Assembly: GCA_025526995.1 (NCBI GenBank)
Contig: JAHLKG010000007.1
Coordinates: 868,001 to 932,000 of the forward strand
Length of the DNA stretch: 64,000 bases
Source: Powellomyces hirtus
Taxonomy: Eukaryota; Chytridiomycota; Chytridiomycetes; Spizellomycetales; Powellomycetaceae
Reading direction: 5' to 3'
The notes beneath the pieces are model-generated. The model was not told the origin of the DNA, searched no databases, and worked only from the letters and a program-made list of their open reading frames with translations. This document shows, in pieces, positions 54,416 to 64,000 of the stretch (the first letter of the stretch is position 1; every line of letters begins with the position of its first letter). The position numbers and the translations under genes are program-made.

Positions 54416-57400
54416 ATGGCTGCTGTTCAAACGGCCACTGTCGATGTGTCCCACGCACAAGTGCAGCAGGTGCAGTGTCGTTCATGCCACAGAGAATGTC
54501 ACAAATGAAATGACGCTAAATGGTCACTGGCGACGGCCACAGGCAATAGATACGCTGTATGACTCTACGTCTCCTGCAAACAAGAAAACTGCAGCGCAAC
54601 TCTGGCTTCAGCAACTTCAGAAGGAGACCTTTGGATGGGCTATTGCGTCTCAGCTGTTGCAGTGTGAGGTGAATTGAACTTTGGAGTCCTTTGCCAATGC
54701 GAAGGGGAGCGGAGATCTCAAGCGTGTGAATGTAGGCAGCAACATATCGCTTTTTTGGCGCCCTTACCTTCCAATTGAAGATTGCAAATGACTGGTGTGT
54801 GCGGGAGGCTACTTTTGTCACGCCAGTGCAAGCGAGAGGCTGAGAAGCTGAGCAATTTTCCTGAAGGCACACCTTGGCTGCAGAACACAAAGTACAACTC
54901 CGCGATGAGCTATTACAGTGCCTTTTGCAAAGCTCTGGGTATCCGTTGTTTGTTATTACCAAGATATGTGTATCGGTGAGTGCATCCCGATCACGAAATG
55001 GGCACTCAATCGATGACTTTCAACTTGTGCTCATGAATCCATTGCGATAGCTTACTCTCATAGCCATGCGAGATGAGCATGATCTCTGGCCAAACTTTAT
55101 TCAATCGTTTTGTCAAACGCTTGACACGCACGCGCAGACCGTTGTCACCGATGACGAACGAGTAGCATTGCACTTGATCATTCTGGAGTTTCTGATCATC
55201 GTGCCCGAGGAAGCAGGGAAAGCGGCGCTTACACCAGCACGCAGGTATGGGCGACCGACGTTCTCCCTACTCTAGGTTGCAGCTTGGCCAATGTTCCCAC
55301 ATTGATGCCACCATTGATGCGGTCAGGTTTGCAGAGCCAAAGTCACTCAGGAGCTGAACAATGCGACGTCTTCGTGTCTGGAGCGGATACAGTCGCTACT
55401 GAACATCCAAACGCCTCCAACTCTCACGAATGCTAAAGCCTTTCAACAGCTGAAGGCCAAAGCCTTGCAATGTATGCAAAGCTGGGTGCAATATGGCGTG
55501 CCACTAAAGTAAGGCAGATGTTGACCAGTACTGCGGAATCAAAATGCAGGAGCTCATCGTCCTCGTTAGCTCTTTAGGACCGCTGATTCACAAAGCTATC
55601 GAGCTCCTTCCCGACCCGCAGCTCTTTGACCATGCTATGGAAGCGCTGATTGAGCTCATTGGTTATCCGAGCGTCAAAGCGTATGCTGCGACACTGTCCA
55701 ATGATTTGTTGCAGTTCATAAGCAATGGATGGCTGAGTAGGGAGTTGACAAGAGCCATTCAAGGTAGGCAGGCCAGTAACAGGCAGTACGACAATCGCTT
55801 TGCAAACTGACTGATTTGTCAGACGGAGATGAGGAGTGTGCGCGAACAATATGTCGCTTCCTAATAGAGTTTGGGGAATCGTTTTGCCCCCTCTCTGCAA
55901 AATGCCTTTTGCGACAAGACTTTGTAGACTATGTGGGCATGATGCTGGCGCTGACCGGCTTTGACGGGTACTTTGGTGCTGACCAAGAAATCTCGTACGT
56001 ACGAGGACCCTTTATTGGATCATCCAACAACAGAGGGCTGATCGCGTGTCTCCAGTGTGCTGCCATTCACCTTTTGGGCCTTCTTCCAAGAGGAGTTGCA
56101 AGAGTCGGGAATCTTTGATAGTTTGTGGGCAGAGGAACCGCAGTTGCACACTGATCCAGCCACCGGCAGGCCGGTGTTCAAGGAGGGAGGGGTGACTGCT
56201 GGCGACGCTGCGCGAATAGCTGTCATCAACATCGCTCCGGCAACGCAGCACAACAAGGGAGAAGACGCCGCGATCGCCCAGATTGGGCGCAACATCTTCT
56301 CGAAACTGGTGGAGATTCTGCGCCAAAAGACAACGTTCCCTCCCGAAAGCGAGTGGAACAGCTGGCCAGCAGATATCAGAGACAAATTCACCGTCTTCCG
56401 CCGCGATAGCAGTGACGCACTGCTCACCTGTGCGTATGTACTGCGGGAAGACACGTGGGCTTATCTCGTTCCGTTAGCTATTCACCAGCTTGGAGAATTT
56501 GAGCGCGGTTCGGGACCATGGCAGGTAAGAGGCCACATGCTTTTGTTCAGCTACCGCGAGTATTGACGAGCTTCGTAGTCTCTTGAAGCGACCCTTTTTG
56601 CCATCAAAGCCATCAGCGACGTAGCACAAACGGAAGAGGATGTCTATCTTCCCAAGCTTTTTGGCGCCGAGTTTCTCGCTAGAATGACGACCTTTATCAC
56701 GAGAGACCTACCTCCACGGCTGCATTTTACCACCTCTCTATTGATTGGTAAGTTGCGGAATCAACTCAATGGTTTTGAACCACTGATTAACATTATGGGC
56801 ACTTCGAAGGCTCGTACGCTGAGTGGTTCAGATTGCATCCAGAGCACCTTTCTTTGGCAGTACGCTATTTGATTGCATCCATACAACTACCAAAGCTCGC
56901 TCCGAAGGCTGTAGATGGCCTTCTGACAGTGTGCGATATATGCCGGGATGAATTGGTTATGGAGGCTGATTCTCTGGTAGCCTTGTGGACACAAGTTGGG
57001 CCCTCACTGCAGGTACTAACTCATTAACCGCCACTTATGATGCCTCTGGTTCACATGGTTCTCCTTCAATGCAGTCTCAGCAGAAATCGAGGCTGGTCAA
57101 AGCGGTCAGCAATGTCATACAAAAGATGCCGTACGATCTTTTGCTGCCAAGACTTTGGGCGTTGCTGAATGGCATTGTGACCGACTTGAGCATTGCTTTG
57201 GACAACCACAAGCAGGTGCGGGGCCAGATGAATGTTCAACTTATTTCTTCCAATTTGGAACTTATCGTTGTGCCCCAGTATCCGGAAGAGAGCAAACAAT
57301 TGATTGAGGACCAATTGCTCTGCCTGAAATCATGCTGTAGAGGCATTCAGCCATCCGAATCGGTTGTGACGGTGAACGATCCGTCATCTCCAACCACGCC

Positions 57401-58595
57401 TGCCATCCCAGACTCGCAGCAGCAGCTCGTGGCTGAAGTGATATGGAGCGCGACGTCCCGCATGTGCACTATCTTTGCAAGTGATACGCAGATTATGGAG
57501 GTGAATTGCCATTCTTCGTGTGATCCTTGTTGACGCCTGCACTCCCTCAACGCGTAATTTTTAGCCCCTCTGTGCATTCATCAGCGAAACAGTTAGGAGC
57601 ACACTTCCCATCTTCACACCCAATCTCTCAGCTCTCATCGCACTCATGATTGAGACATATGCGACATATCCCATGTCGTACCTCCTCGAAACCGCGGCCG
57701 CAATTGTGACGGCGAATGGTGATAGCACCATCCGCAAAGCGTCAACTGAGCAGCGAGAACAATTAAGTCGCTTGCTGCACGGTCTTTCATTGGTGACTTT
57801 GCGATTCTTCGAACAGCAGGATCTGGAGTTGTATTCGGATATTGTACATGCGTACTGCGATTTGCTCAATCGGGTAAGAATTGGCGGTATTACGCTCGTC
57901 GTGCTTTTTTGAAGACCTTTTGATCATTCCTCCTCAGGCCGCAGCAACATGTCCATGGGCCCTTACGCGCTTGCCGCAAGACGTGGTGAATGCCATCTTT
58001 GGCAACCTGCTCCTTAAAACCTTCCGCTTGCAAGAACGCATGACTATGAATAGCGTGCTAGATTTCTTGATCAGTTTCATTGGACTGCACCAAGAAGACG
58101 TGGAATTCGCCGTGCTTACGCAGTACGTCGCTGACAACTTTGGGCAGACCCTGGTCTACCATCTCATTCAGGTGCAGCCTCCGAAATCGTGCATTGTTAT
58201 GCTCCATCTCTTGTGCTGATGCATTTATTGGATCGTCACAGGGTGTCGGAGGCCAACAACCACGCTCGATGGATGAGAAATTAGCCGATACCCTCTACAA
58301 GCTCAATGCGAGGTACCCGGAGCTGACGCGCGGGTACCTGATTCTTTGCCTCACCCAACCAGGGTTTCCGAGCCAACGCGTCTCGATGGCTGAGAAGGAG
58401 GAGTTTGTGAAATCTATCGTCGGGTATTTTGATCTGCAGGCTCCTTCTCCACATTTGATTTACGCCAGGCTTCTGACACACGTTCCTAATGATACGTTTT
58501 TGTTCAACCTTAGCACCAGACACCTGAAGCGCTTCAGAGAGGGCATAAAGAAGTTTGGCCTGCTGTGTCGCGGATTGGCCAACACGGCGTTCTGA
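54416..58595 (+). CDS. karyopherin of the importin-13/Kap122 type
   Basis: Fifteen exons: 54416..54469, 54543..54668, 54736..54794, 54867..54975, 55051..55244, 55335..55508, 55570..55763, 55823..55994, 56056..56524, 56579..56747, 56810..57012, 57075..57500, 57565..57873, 57938..58171 and 58242..58595. All phases agree, giving about 1081 residues. The N terminus AIDTLYDSTSPANKKTAAQL followed by WLQQLQ is the importin-13 first HEAT repeat; FFGALTFQLKIANDWH and LFVITKICVSLTLIAM complete the importin-N region. QSWVQYGVPL, FWAFFQEELQ, SLEATLFAIKAISDVAQTEE and GSYAEWFRLHPEHLSLAVRY are further matches. These transport receptors bind Ran-GTP and carry cargo such as TFIIA, Mago/Y14 or eIF1A. A few acceptors (54866, 55569) are weaker and were chosen by phase and conservation. 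Confidence 0.9.
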
Positions 58596-58882
58596 TCATT
58601 GCGGGATTCACGTATAGCCGTTGTGCAGCTTGTATGCTCATTGCGTATTTCCCGACCATTTTATTATTACGCAGTAGTTACGCATAATTCATCCTTGGCT
58701 TTCGTAATTAGCATGGCAAATAGACAATTGATCATAAACGCGCAGCACGTCCGTGGCTGGCAGTGGCTTGGCTGCTTACTCGCTGTTGTTGGCATGGAAG
58801 CCCGCAAAGCAGATGCAGCATGCCGAACAGCCCGACGAGCAGACAATTTGACATTGGGTCATTCAACATAGGCAACGCAGCA
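58596..58882. other. intergenic region upstream of mitochondrial uS2
   Basis: 287 bp between tandem genes. The open frame of the next gene extends upstream with another in-frame ATG at 58820. Confidence 0.35.
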
Positions 58883-59962
58883 ATGCTCCGTCTGCCACGG
58901 ATACGTCCTGCTTGCAGGCTTGCACGAACGGAGCTCATACAGGTCTTGCCACGAGGGTTTGCGACGGAAGTGCAATCAAGCTCGTCGGACTCAGACAAGG
59001 GCCGCTCACCAGCCAGCAGCTCCTGGGATGCAACCGCAGAACAACTCCGCAACCTGATCCCCCTTCCCCGCTCCTCCATCTCCCCCACCACCGACCTTTC
59101 TCCCCTCAGCAGCACCAGCAGCGGCGGCACCGACATTGCCCGATTCCCGCACAATGTGCGCACCGCCATCACCATCCGCACATTGATGGCCGCCAACCTG
59201 CACCTCGGCCACGCTCGGCAAACCTGGAACCAAAACATGCTGCCTTACATCTACGGCGAACGCCAGGGCATCCACATTATCAACCTCGAACACACCCTCG
59301 TCATGCTCCGTCGCGCCATCAACGTCACCCGCGAAGTCGCCCTCCGCGGTGGAAATATCGTGTTTGTCGGGACGAGACCCGCCATACACCGCATCACCGT
59401 CGAGGCGGCCAAACGGGCAGATGCTTACTTTGTTACCTCGTGGGTTGGGGGAACCATCACCAACAAGGAACGTGTGCTTCGACGCAGTGTAGGTTATGAC
59501 CCCGATAAGGTGGCTCAGGCCTTGGTGCCCCAGGACGAACCTTCGGCTGGGCCAAAGAGACGTGATGTCAAGCAGGAAGCACTCTCGGATGTGGAATCAG
59601 ACAGCAACTTTGCGCGACGAAAGAACCTGCAGCCGTACGTGCACACCCCGGACCTCCTCGTTGTCCTCGACTACGCCAACAATGGATGGGCGGTCAGAGA
59701 AGCCAACCAGGCCAACATACCCATCATTGCCATCTGCGATACCGACTGCAACCCGCGCCGCGTGCAGTACCCGATCCCGGCCAACGACGACTCACTCACT
59801 GGAATCGAACTCATTGCGGGGGCCCTCAGTCTGGCCAGTCGCGAGGGACGCGATCGGCGGGTAAAGGAGATGATAGAAGAGGAGAAGAGGGGAGCTAGTC
59901 GCGCAAGGCAGACGGCAGAACAGGAGAGGACGAATGCGAGAGCGCAGTTCCAGCGATACTGA
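58883..59962 (+). CDS. MRP4: mitochondrial small-subunit ribosomal protein uS2m
   Basis: Intronless, 359 residues from ATG 58883. The start was chosen because MLRLPRIRPACRLARTELIQ is a good mitochondrial presequence; an upstream ATG at 58820 would add 21 residues. The uS2 fold begins near residue 90: TLMAANLHLGHARQTWNQNM, IYGERQGIHIINLEHTLVML, FVGTRPAIHRITVEAAKRAD, TSWVGGTITN, then PDLLVVLDYANNGWAVREAN and IPIIAICDTDCNPRRVQYPI followed by PANDDS. An insert of about 50 residues (polar/acidic, about 205-255) separates the halves, which is common in fungal uS2m. A charged C-terminal coiled coil (about 325-359) extends beyond bacterial uS2. The yeast homologue is MRP4. Confidence 0.95.
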   Translation: MLRLPRIRPACRLARTELIQVLPRGFATEVQSSSSDSDKGRSPASSSWDATAEQLRNLIPLPRSSISPTTDLSPLSSTSSGGTDIARFPHNVRTAITIRTLMAANLHLGHARQTWNQNMLPYIYGERQGIHIINLEHTLVMLRRAINVTREVALRGGNIVFVGTRPAIHRITVEAAKRADAYFVTSWVGGTITNKERVLRRSVGYDPDKVAQALVPQDEPSAGPKRRDVKQEALSDVESDSNFARRKNLQPYVHTPDLLVVLDYANNGWAVREANQANIPIIAICDTDCNPRRVQYPIPANDDSLTGIELIAGALSLASREGRDRRVKEMIEEEKRGASRARQTAEQERTNARAQFQRY

Positions 59963-60410
59963 TCGGTCCTGGATTTTCCTACGTAGCTACTCCACATTCA
60001 TTTGCCACATTCCCTTCCCGCACACTACACTCCTCTGCTGTGAGATCGCAAAATCATGATACATTTCACAGTAATACTCCTCTTTGTGCATAATCTCTCA
60101 ATGATAAGAAACATATACTATTTATGTTGAGGTGAGAAGATTGATTGGGCGCCGAGGCCATTGGCGATTGGATGACAGCTTCCCACATCTGGCATCAGCA
60201 GGCGGTCCTTGTCTTCCAATAGTCACTGGGCCATGACATATATCAGAGTTCATCCCCTTTGTTCATCCCTTCGTGCCTGGTTTTCCAATTGATCAGTTCA
60301 TCATGGCATCTTTCAGGGATCATTGCGTTTGCTCTGCCCCCTTGGCTATTTAAACTAGTCTCAAGGATACACTTGAAAACCTCTCCTGTCCAAACAAGCT
60401 CATAACAACA

Positions 60411-60872
60411 TTGTTTTTCCAAAGCCATGGCCACCACTATGTGACTCCTTCCGAAGCGCTCAAGACAATCATTGAAGTCACCTTCAACCATTTCCGCAAG
60501 CATGAGCCACGCAGCATCAGCGCCTTCAATCTAGCCCTGGCGGCTGTCAACATCACAAACATTCCATCTCAGATATTGTTCTCCGTCTGGATCTGGCACA
60601 CGCTTATCGCAACAGAGTTGGAGGTGTTAGCTGCAAGATTCAAAATTCTTTTGACGAATGGTGGGTGGAATATAAAGAGAGTAGTGATTGACGCAGGGCC
60701 TTGTCAATATAAGGGGCCTTGTCAATATAACTATTGTGTTGACGTGGAATGGCCCACAGAACAAGTGGATACTTTGCAGGATAGGATCCGGGAGGTTGAT
60801 GATACCGCCTATGGATACATATCTTGCATGTGGTGGAAGGAGACGCCTTGGATGCATATAGCACTGAAGTGA
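60411..60872 (+). CDS. hypothetical protein with internal 18-bp repeat, no start codon found
   Basis: A frame of 153 codons that begins at a TTG and has no upstream ATG, so it is either an exon or a remnant. It reads SHGHHYVTPSEALKTIIEVT, then ISAFNLALAAVNITNIP, ARFKILLTNGGWNIKRVVID and CVDVEWPTEQVDTLQDRIRE. Midway it carries two copies of GPCQY, encoded by an 18-bp tandem repeat. I recognise no family. A minus-strand frame of 87 codons (60503-60243) overlaps its start and has equally plausible composition. Confidence 0.35.
   Translation: MFFQSHGHHYVTPSEALKTIIEVTFNHFRKHEPRSISAFNLALAAVNITNIPSQILFSVWIWHTLIATELEVLAARFKILLTNGGWNIKRVVIDAGPCQYKGPCQYNYCVDVEWPTEQVDTLQDRIREVDDTAYGYISCMWWKETPWMHIALK
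60695..60730. repeat. 18-bp tandem repeat, two units
   Basis: GGGCCTTGTCAATATAA plus one leading base is repeated directly (17 of 18 identical). In the plus-strand frame it adds six residues without shifting the frame. Confidence 0.9.
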
Positions 60873-61382
60873 GGAAAAGTATTTTGTTATAGAGCTGTAG
60901 TGATATATGTCGATTAGTATGGAACACGACTTCTCTATCAAACATGTAATCATCATTTTCATGTGTGCACTTTTGGCTGTCAATGGTCCAACAAAATGCC
61001 AAATGTTATGAAATGGAAGAGGAGCTGGATTCGAAACATCAGGTTCCTTGTTGTCAGAATTTCTGACGCACGGCTCATGCATCCCTTGAGAGCAATGAGA
61101 GCAAGTGTGAGAAAAGTGTGAGAAAAGGGGTAGAATGCGTAAACGGAGCATGCTGCGCAACGGAACACCTCGCCTTCTTGGCGCGCGCTTTTCCCATGTG
61201 AGAACGTGTCACCTCGCGCCTTGCCGTCGAAGGCTCTTCCCAGTCTCTTTATTCACTAAGGTTTCTATTGAAAAGCAACGGCACAAACCAAAAGACTAGC
61301 TTATTGTTGTGTGCAAGCCTCATCAATAGGGAGTTATATCTCCTCTCCTCAGATCATTCTCATAAACCGCTGTTTGTTCCTC

Positions 61383-63513
61383 ATGGACCCTCCTTATACT
61401 GTTGTCGAGGCGGACGACGACGTTGACAATGCGGACTATGACATTGTTGCTGCTGTACCGCAACCGCGGGCTCAGCAGGACCGTTTCCAGCAGCATGGCC
61501 ATGTAGAGCAACACCGTTCGCCTAATGCAAGACTATCTAACGTTATGACTGGCTTGGTACGTACATTCAACACGCGCGACGTTTTGGGAAAGATTGATTG
61601 GCATCTCATTTTGGTTCTGTTTGTTTGATAGCGATTCATGTTCGGAGTGGCCTCTGCAGCTAGCGAAACCGGTTTTGCGATAGCCAAGGCCGCCACCCAT
61701 GTGAGCCTCGACGTTGCGCGGAACATTGTCGACGGGGTTGGGGAAGCCACCGGTCTGGACGCGGTCGGCGTGACTCCATTAGTGTCAAACACCTTGGCCT
61801 TTGCCGAGTTCTGCGCGTTGTTAGGAATCGAAACGGGTCGATTCTGGACCAAGTTTGGCCTTTCTACTGGCGCGAGCAGCGTTCGCGCACTCAACAATGT
61901 GTTTGGATCTACGGAAATGGCGACGGCGATCAAGCAGTTTGCGAGGCTTGTGAGGCGGGAGTTGTCGGCGGCCGGCGATGACGGCTCGCTCAGTTTGCGG
62001 GAGATTGGGACGGTGGATAGTGTGCGTGCGTTGATGGCGTGGGTGTGCTTGCAGTACGCGACCTCGACGACGTGGACGCAGGAGGCCAGGGCGGGTGCAA
62101 AACTGATGAAGTTTAAAGGCGCGGGTGAGGCGGAGGAAGAGCCGGAGGAAGTTGATTGGACGAATGTGGGCGCCACTCAGCATGCGGATCCGGGGGACGT
62201 GGTGGAAGGCAGTATCGGGCAACCGCATGAAGCACCATCATCAAGTACAGAATCACCTCGTCCGAACGGCATTCCTTCTTCGACTCAAGAACAAGATACG
62301 GACAATGCCCAAACCCAGCTTCTGACCGATCTCCGTCGGTACGTGAAATTCGCCACGGGGATGTACGGACGCCACCAAATCAGCGCCCTCAATGGCGAAA
62401 TACCCGATTTCGGTTTCGACATCAACCCAGACCCGCGCCGCAGCGGTAACGCCGAGCATCGCTTTTTTGCCTCTCACGCCGACACCCCGCTCGAATCGAT
62501 ATACCATTCCACGAACAACCGCGACGATTTTGACGGATTCGGCGATATTCTGGGGTCCGGCCAGAAATATAAACCCACCGTGTATGTCATTGCCGATCAT
62601 TCGTCCCAGCAGGTCATCATTGCGTTCAGAGGAACCAACTCATTTGAGGACGTATTGGTGGATTTGACGTGCGAGTATGATGATTTCGTGTATGGGGATG
62701 CCACGCCTGAGAACCCGCACCGCGTGCATTCAGGCATGATGCGGGCGGCCCTGGCCGTGGCAGAGGATGATCATTCGGCCCGTGTCAAGGAGGCTGTGGT
62801 GTCCCTCCTGATACAAAACCCCGGATATGGACTGCTGCTGACGGGTCACTCGTTGGGCGCTGGTCTAGCTACTTGCCTCACAGTAAGTGGCAGCTGATCT
62901 CTCATCTCCCACCTGGTTATCCACATAACTGACAACACCTCATCTTGCCGTTGCGCAGCTCCTCTGGACAGACCCGTCCACCGGCCTCACTCCTCCCAAC
63001 ACCGGTCTCCCAACCAACCGCCCCATCCGCTGCTTTGCCTATGCCGCCCCCAGCGTCGTCAGCCCTCCACTCGGGATCCTCGTTCGACCGTTCATCATCT
63101 CTGTCCTCGTCGGCGCAGACCTCGTTGGCCGCCTCTCTCTCGGCTCGGTCCGCGACCTCGCCCGTGTCGTCGCCCACCTTCACTCGGAATCAGACACGCG
63201 CGATGATCTACTCAAACGAATTGCTTTTGGAAGCAATAACAACAACAACGACAATCATGAAGCCGACTGGCAATTACGAAAGAGAATCGAACAAAAATGC
63301 CTCCTTAGCGAAAAACTGTATGCCCCTGGTCGCGTCTTCTGGATCCTCGAACATGGAAACGACCAACAGGAATCTGCCGTTGCGAGCGGACAGCCCGTCA
63401 TGTACGAGTTGGAAACCCCCACTAAAGCCTTCAATCAGATTCTGTTTTCGACGGCTATGGCGAGAGACCACCTCCCTCATGTTTACTCATCGCTGCTGCA
63501 TAAGTTAGAATAG
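61383..63513 (+). CDS. class-3 lipase, sn-1-type diacylglycerol lipase-like
   Basis: Three exons, 61383..61556, 61632..62882 and 62959..63513, give 659 residues. The N-terminal 250 residues form a helical region (FMFGVASAASETGFAIAKAA and so on). The lipase_3 domain starts near 330: YVIADHSSQQVIIAFRGTNS, DVLVDLTCEYDDFVYGDATP, HSGMMRAALAVAE, then the nucleophile elbow GHSLGAG (about 462-468, catalytic Ser) and CFAYAAPSVVSPPL. The C-terminal MARDHLPHVYSSLL carries the likely catalytic His, as in DAGL-type lipases. Such enzymes release fatty acid from the sn-1 position of diacylglycerol or related lipids. No signal peptide is seen, which argues for an intracellular, membrane-associated enzyme. 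The domain is intact across the last intron, which falls right after the GHSLGAG helix. Confidence 0.92.
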
Positions 63514-64000
63514 GTAGCAAATGGCATAATAAGTGATGTAGATGTTTGCGTAGGGTAGAATGGAATAATTAGTGTAGTGCTGTAACTTTTTTAATGCAGG
63601 GCTCTGAAAGATACAATACACTCATATGATGCGCGCGTTGAGTTCCGACTTGTCCGAACGCGTTCTTTTGCGCAGCAACTGAACAATTCGCGAAACTGCT
63701 TGCAACACTTCCGTTCATGCATCTTGCATCCCACGCACCCCTCACCACCTCTAGAAACAAAAGTAAACAACAGATAAACGAGCCCGCGTTTGTCGTGGAG
63801 TGATCATAACAGTGGATTCAGCGTTTCAGGCATCAGTGACCTGCGATGGAGGCGCGGAAGACACATCTCCGCCATATGGCTGGCACAGCGGTCGGAATGC
63901 TGCTCAAACCCTCTCGGGGCGTGCGGTAAGCCAAAACAAAAAAAGAACTCAAGAAAAAACCTTCCCCCAGGCTTCTAAACCTATATTTTTTGTGATTTTA
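63514..64000. other. 3' end region, no supported gene
   Basis: 487 bp after the lipase stop, without a recognised gene; a neighbouring gene may start beyond the window edge. Confidence 0.35.

Larger units (their letters stand above)
59963..61382. other. long intergenic region containing a repeat-bearing ORF
   Basis: 1.4 kb; the only frame with protein-like content is 60411-60872. Short imperfect duplications (GTGTGAGAAAA twice at about 61107-61128) also occur. Confidence 0.4.

Noticed and set aside
1..64000. CRISPR arrays, insertion sequences, transposases, rRNA or biosynthetic gene clusters
   Set aside because: None was seen on reading both strands; the region is ordinary fungal housekeeping sequence with local oddities.

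Overview
This is a 64 kb piece of a fungal nuclear genome. It is gene-dense, with about 34 genes on both strands. Most genes are broken by short introns (about 48-150 bp) with GTAAGT/GTATGT-type donors, CTNAC-like branch sites and AG acceptors. The gene set points to a fungus: Cdc24, Mgr2, a Kap122/importin-13 type karyopherin, Psd1, Tsr3, Jjj1 and Trm11. I see no prokaryotic operons, CRISPR arrays, insertion sequences or rRNA/tRNA genes. The TTAGGG-type repeat, PB1-tailed Cdc24 and metazoan-like EIPR1 and Pin1 would fit an early-diverging (possibly zoosporic) fungus, but that placement is a guess. Exon structures were derived by hand from splice signals, reading phase and remembered family conservation; no alignment was run.

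Layout, left to right. 0.4-8.7 kb: a Gln/His-rich coiled-coil protein, EIPR1 (WD40), thymidylate kinase, a TLC-domain membrane protein and a Sec2/Rabin-like Rab exchange factor. 10.0-13.6 kb: CDC24. 14.1-24.2 kb: POP4, an ArfGAP, PSF1, mitochondrial PSD1, GOS1 and TSR3. 24.6-32.2 kb: a small gene that appears frameshifted, PEX4, an orphan protein, a seven-exon MGR2 gene, a GDA1/CD39 nucleotidase and a Pin1/Ess1 isomerase. 33.0-37.5 kb: NSE1, an F-box protein and a decayed NADAR-domain locus. 37.9-49.5 kb: JJJ1, a secreted T1-family ribonuclease, an ankyrin protein, an acyltransferase-like protein, TRM11 and a WD40 protein. 49.6-64 kb: a GATA+PHD zinc-finger protein, a secreted Cys-rich protein, a gene broken by a 28-bp tandem duplication, an importin-13/Kap122 karyopherin with 15 coding exons, mitochondrial uS2, a repeat-containing ORF and a class-3 lipase.

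The genes are housekeeping genes from many pathways: vesicle traffic, ribosome and tRNA processing, mitochondrial lipid and protein import, polarity and replication. They do not form a functional cluster. Several pairs are divergent and share short promoters (EIPR1/CDC8, POP4/ArfGAP, PSD1/GOS1, nucleotidase/ESS1, TRM11/WD40). I found no new multi-gene system. The best leads are local: the frame-breaking 28-bp duplication, the decayed NADAR gene, the 10-nt microexons in MGR2, a start-codon-only coding exon in ESS1, an interstitial telomeric repeat between PSD1 and GOS1, and an acyltransferase lacking its usual catalytic histidine.
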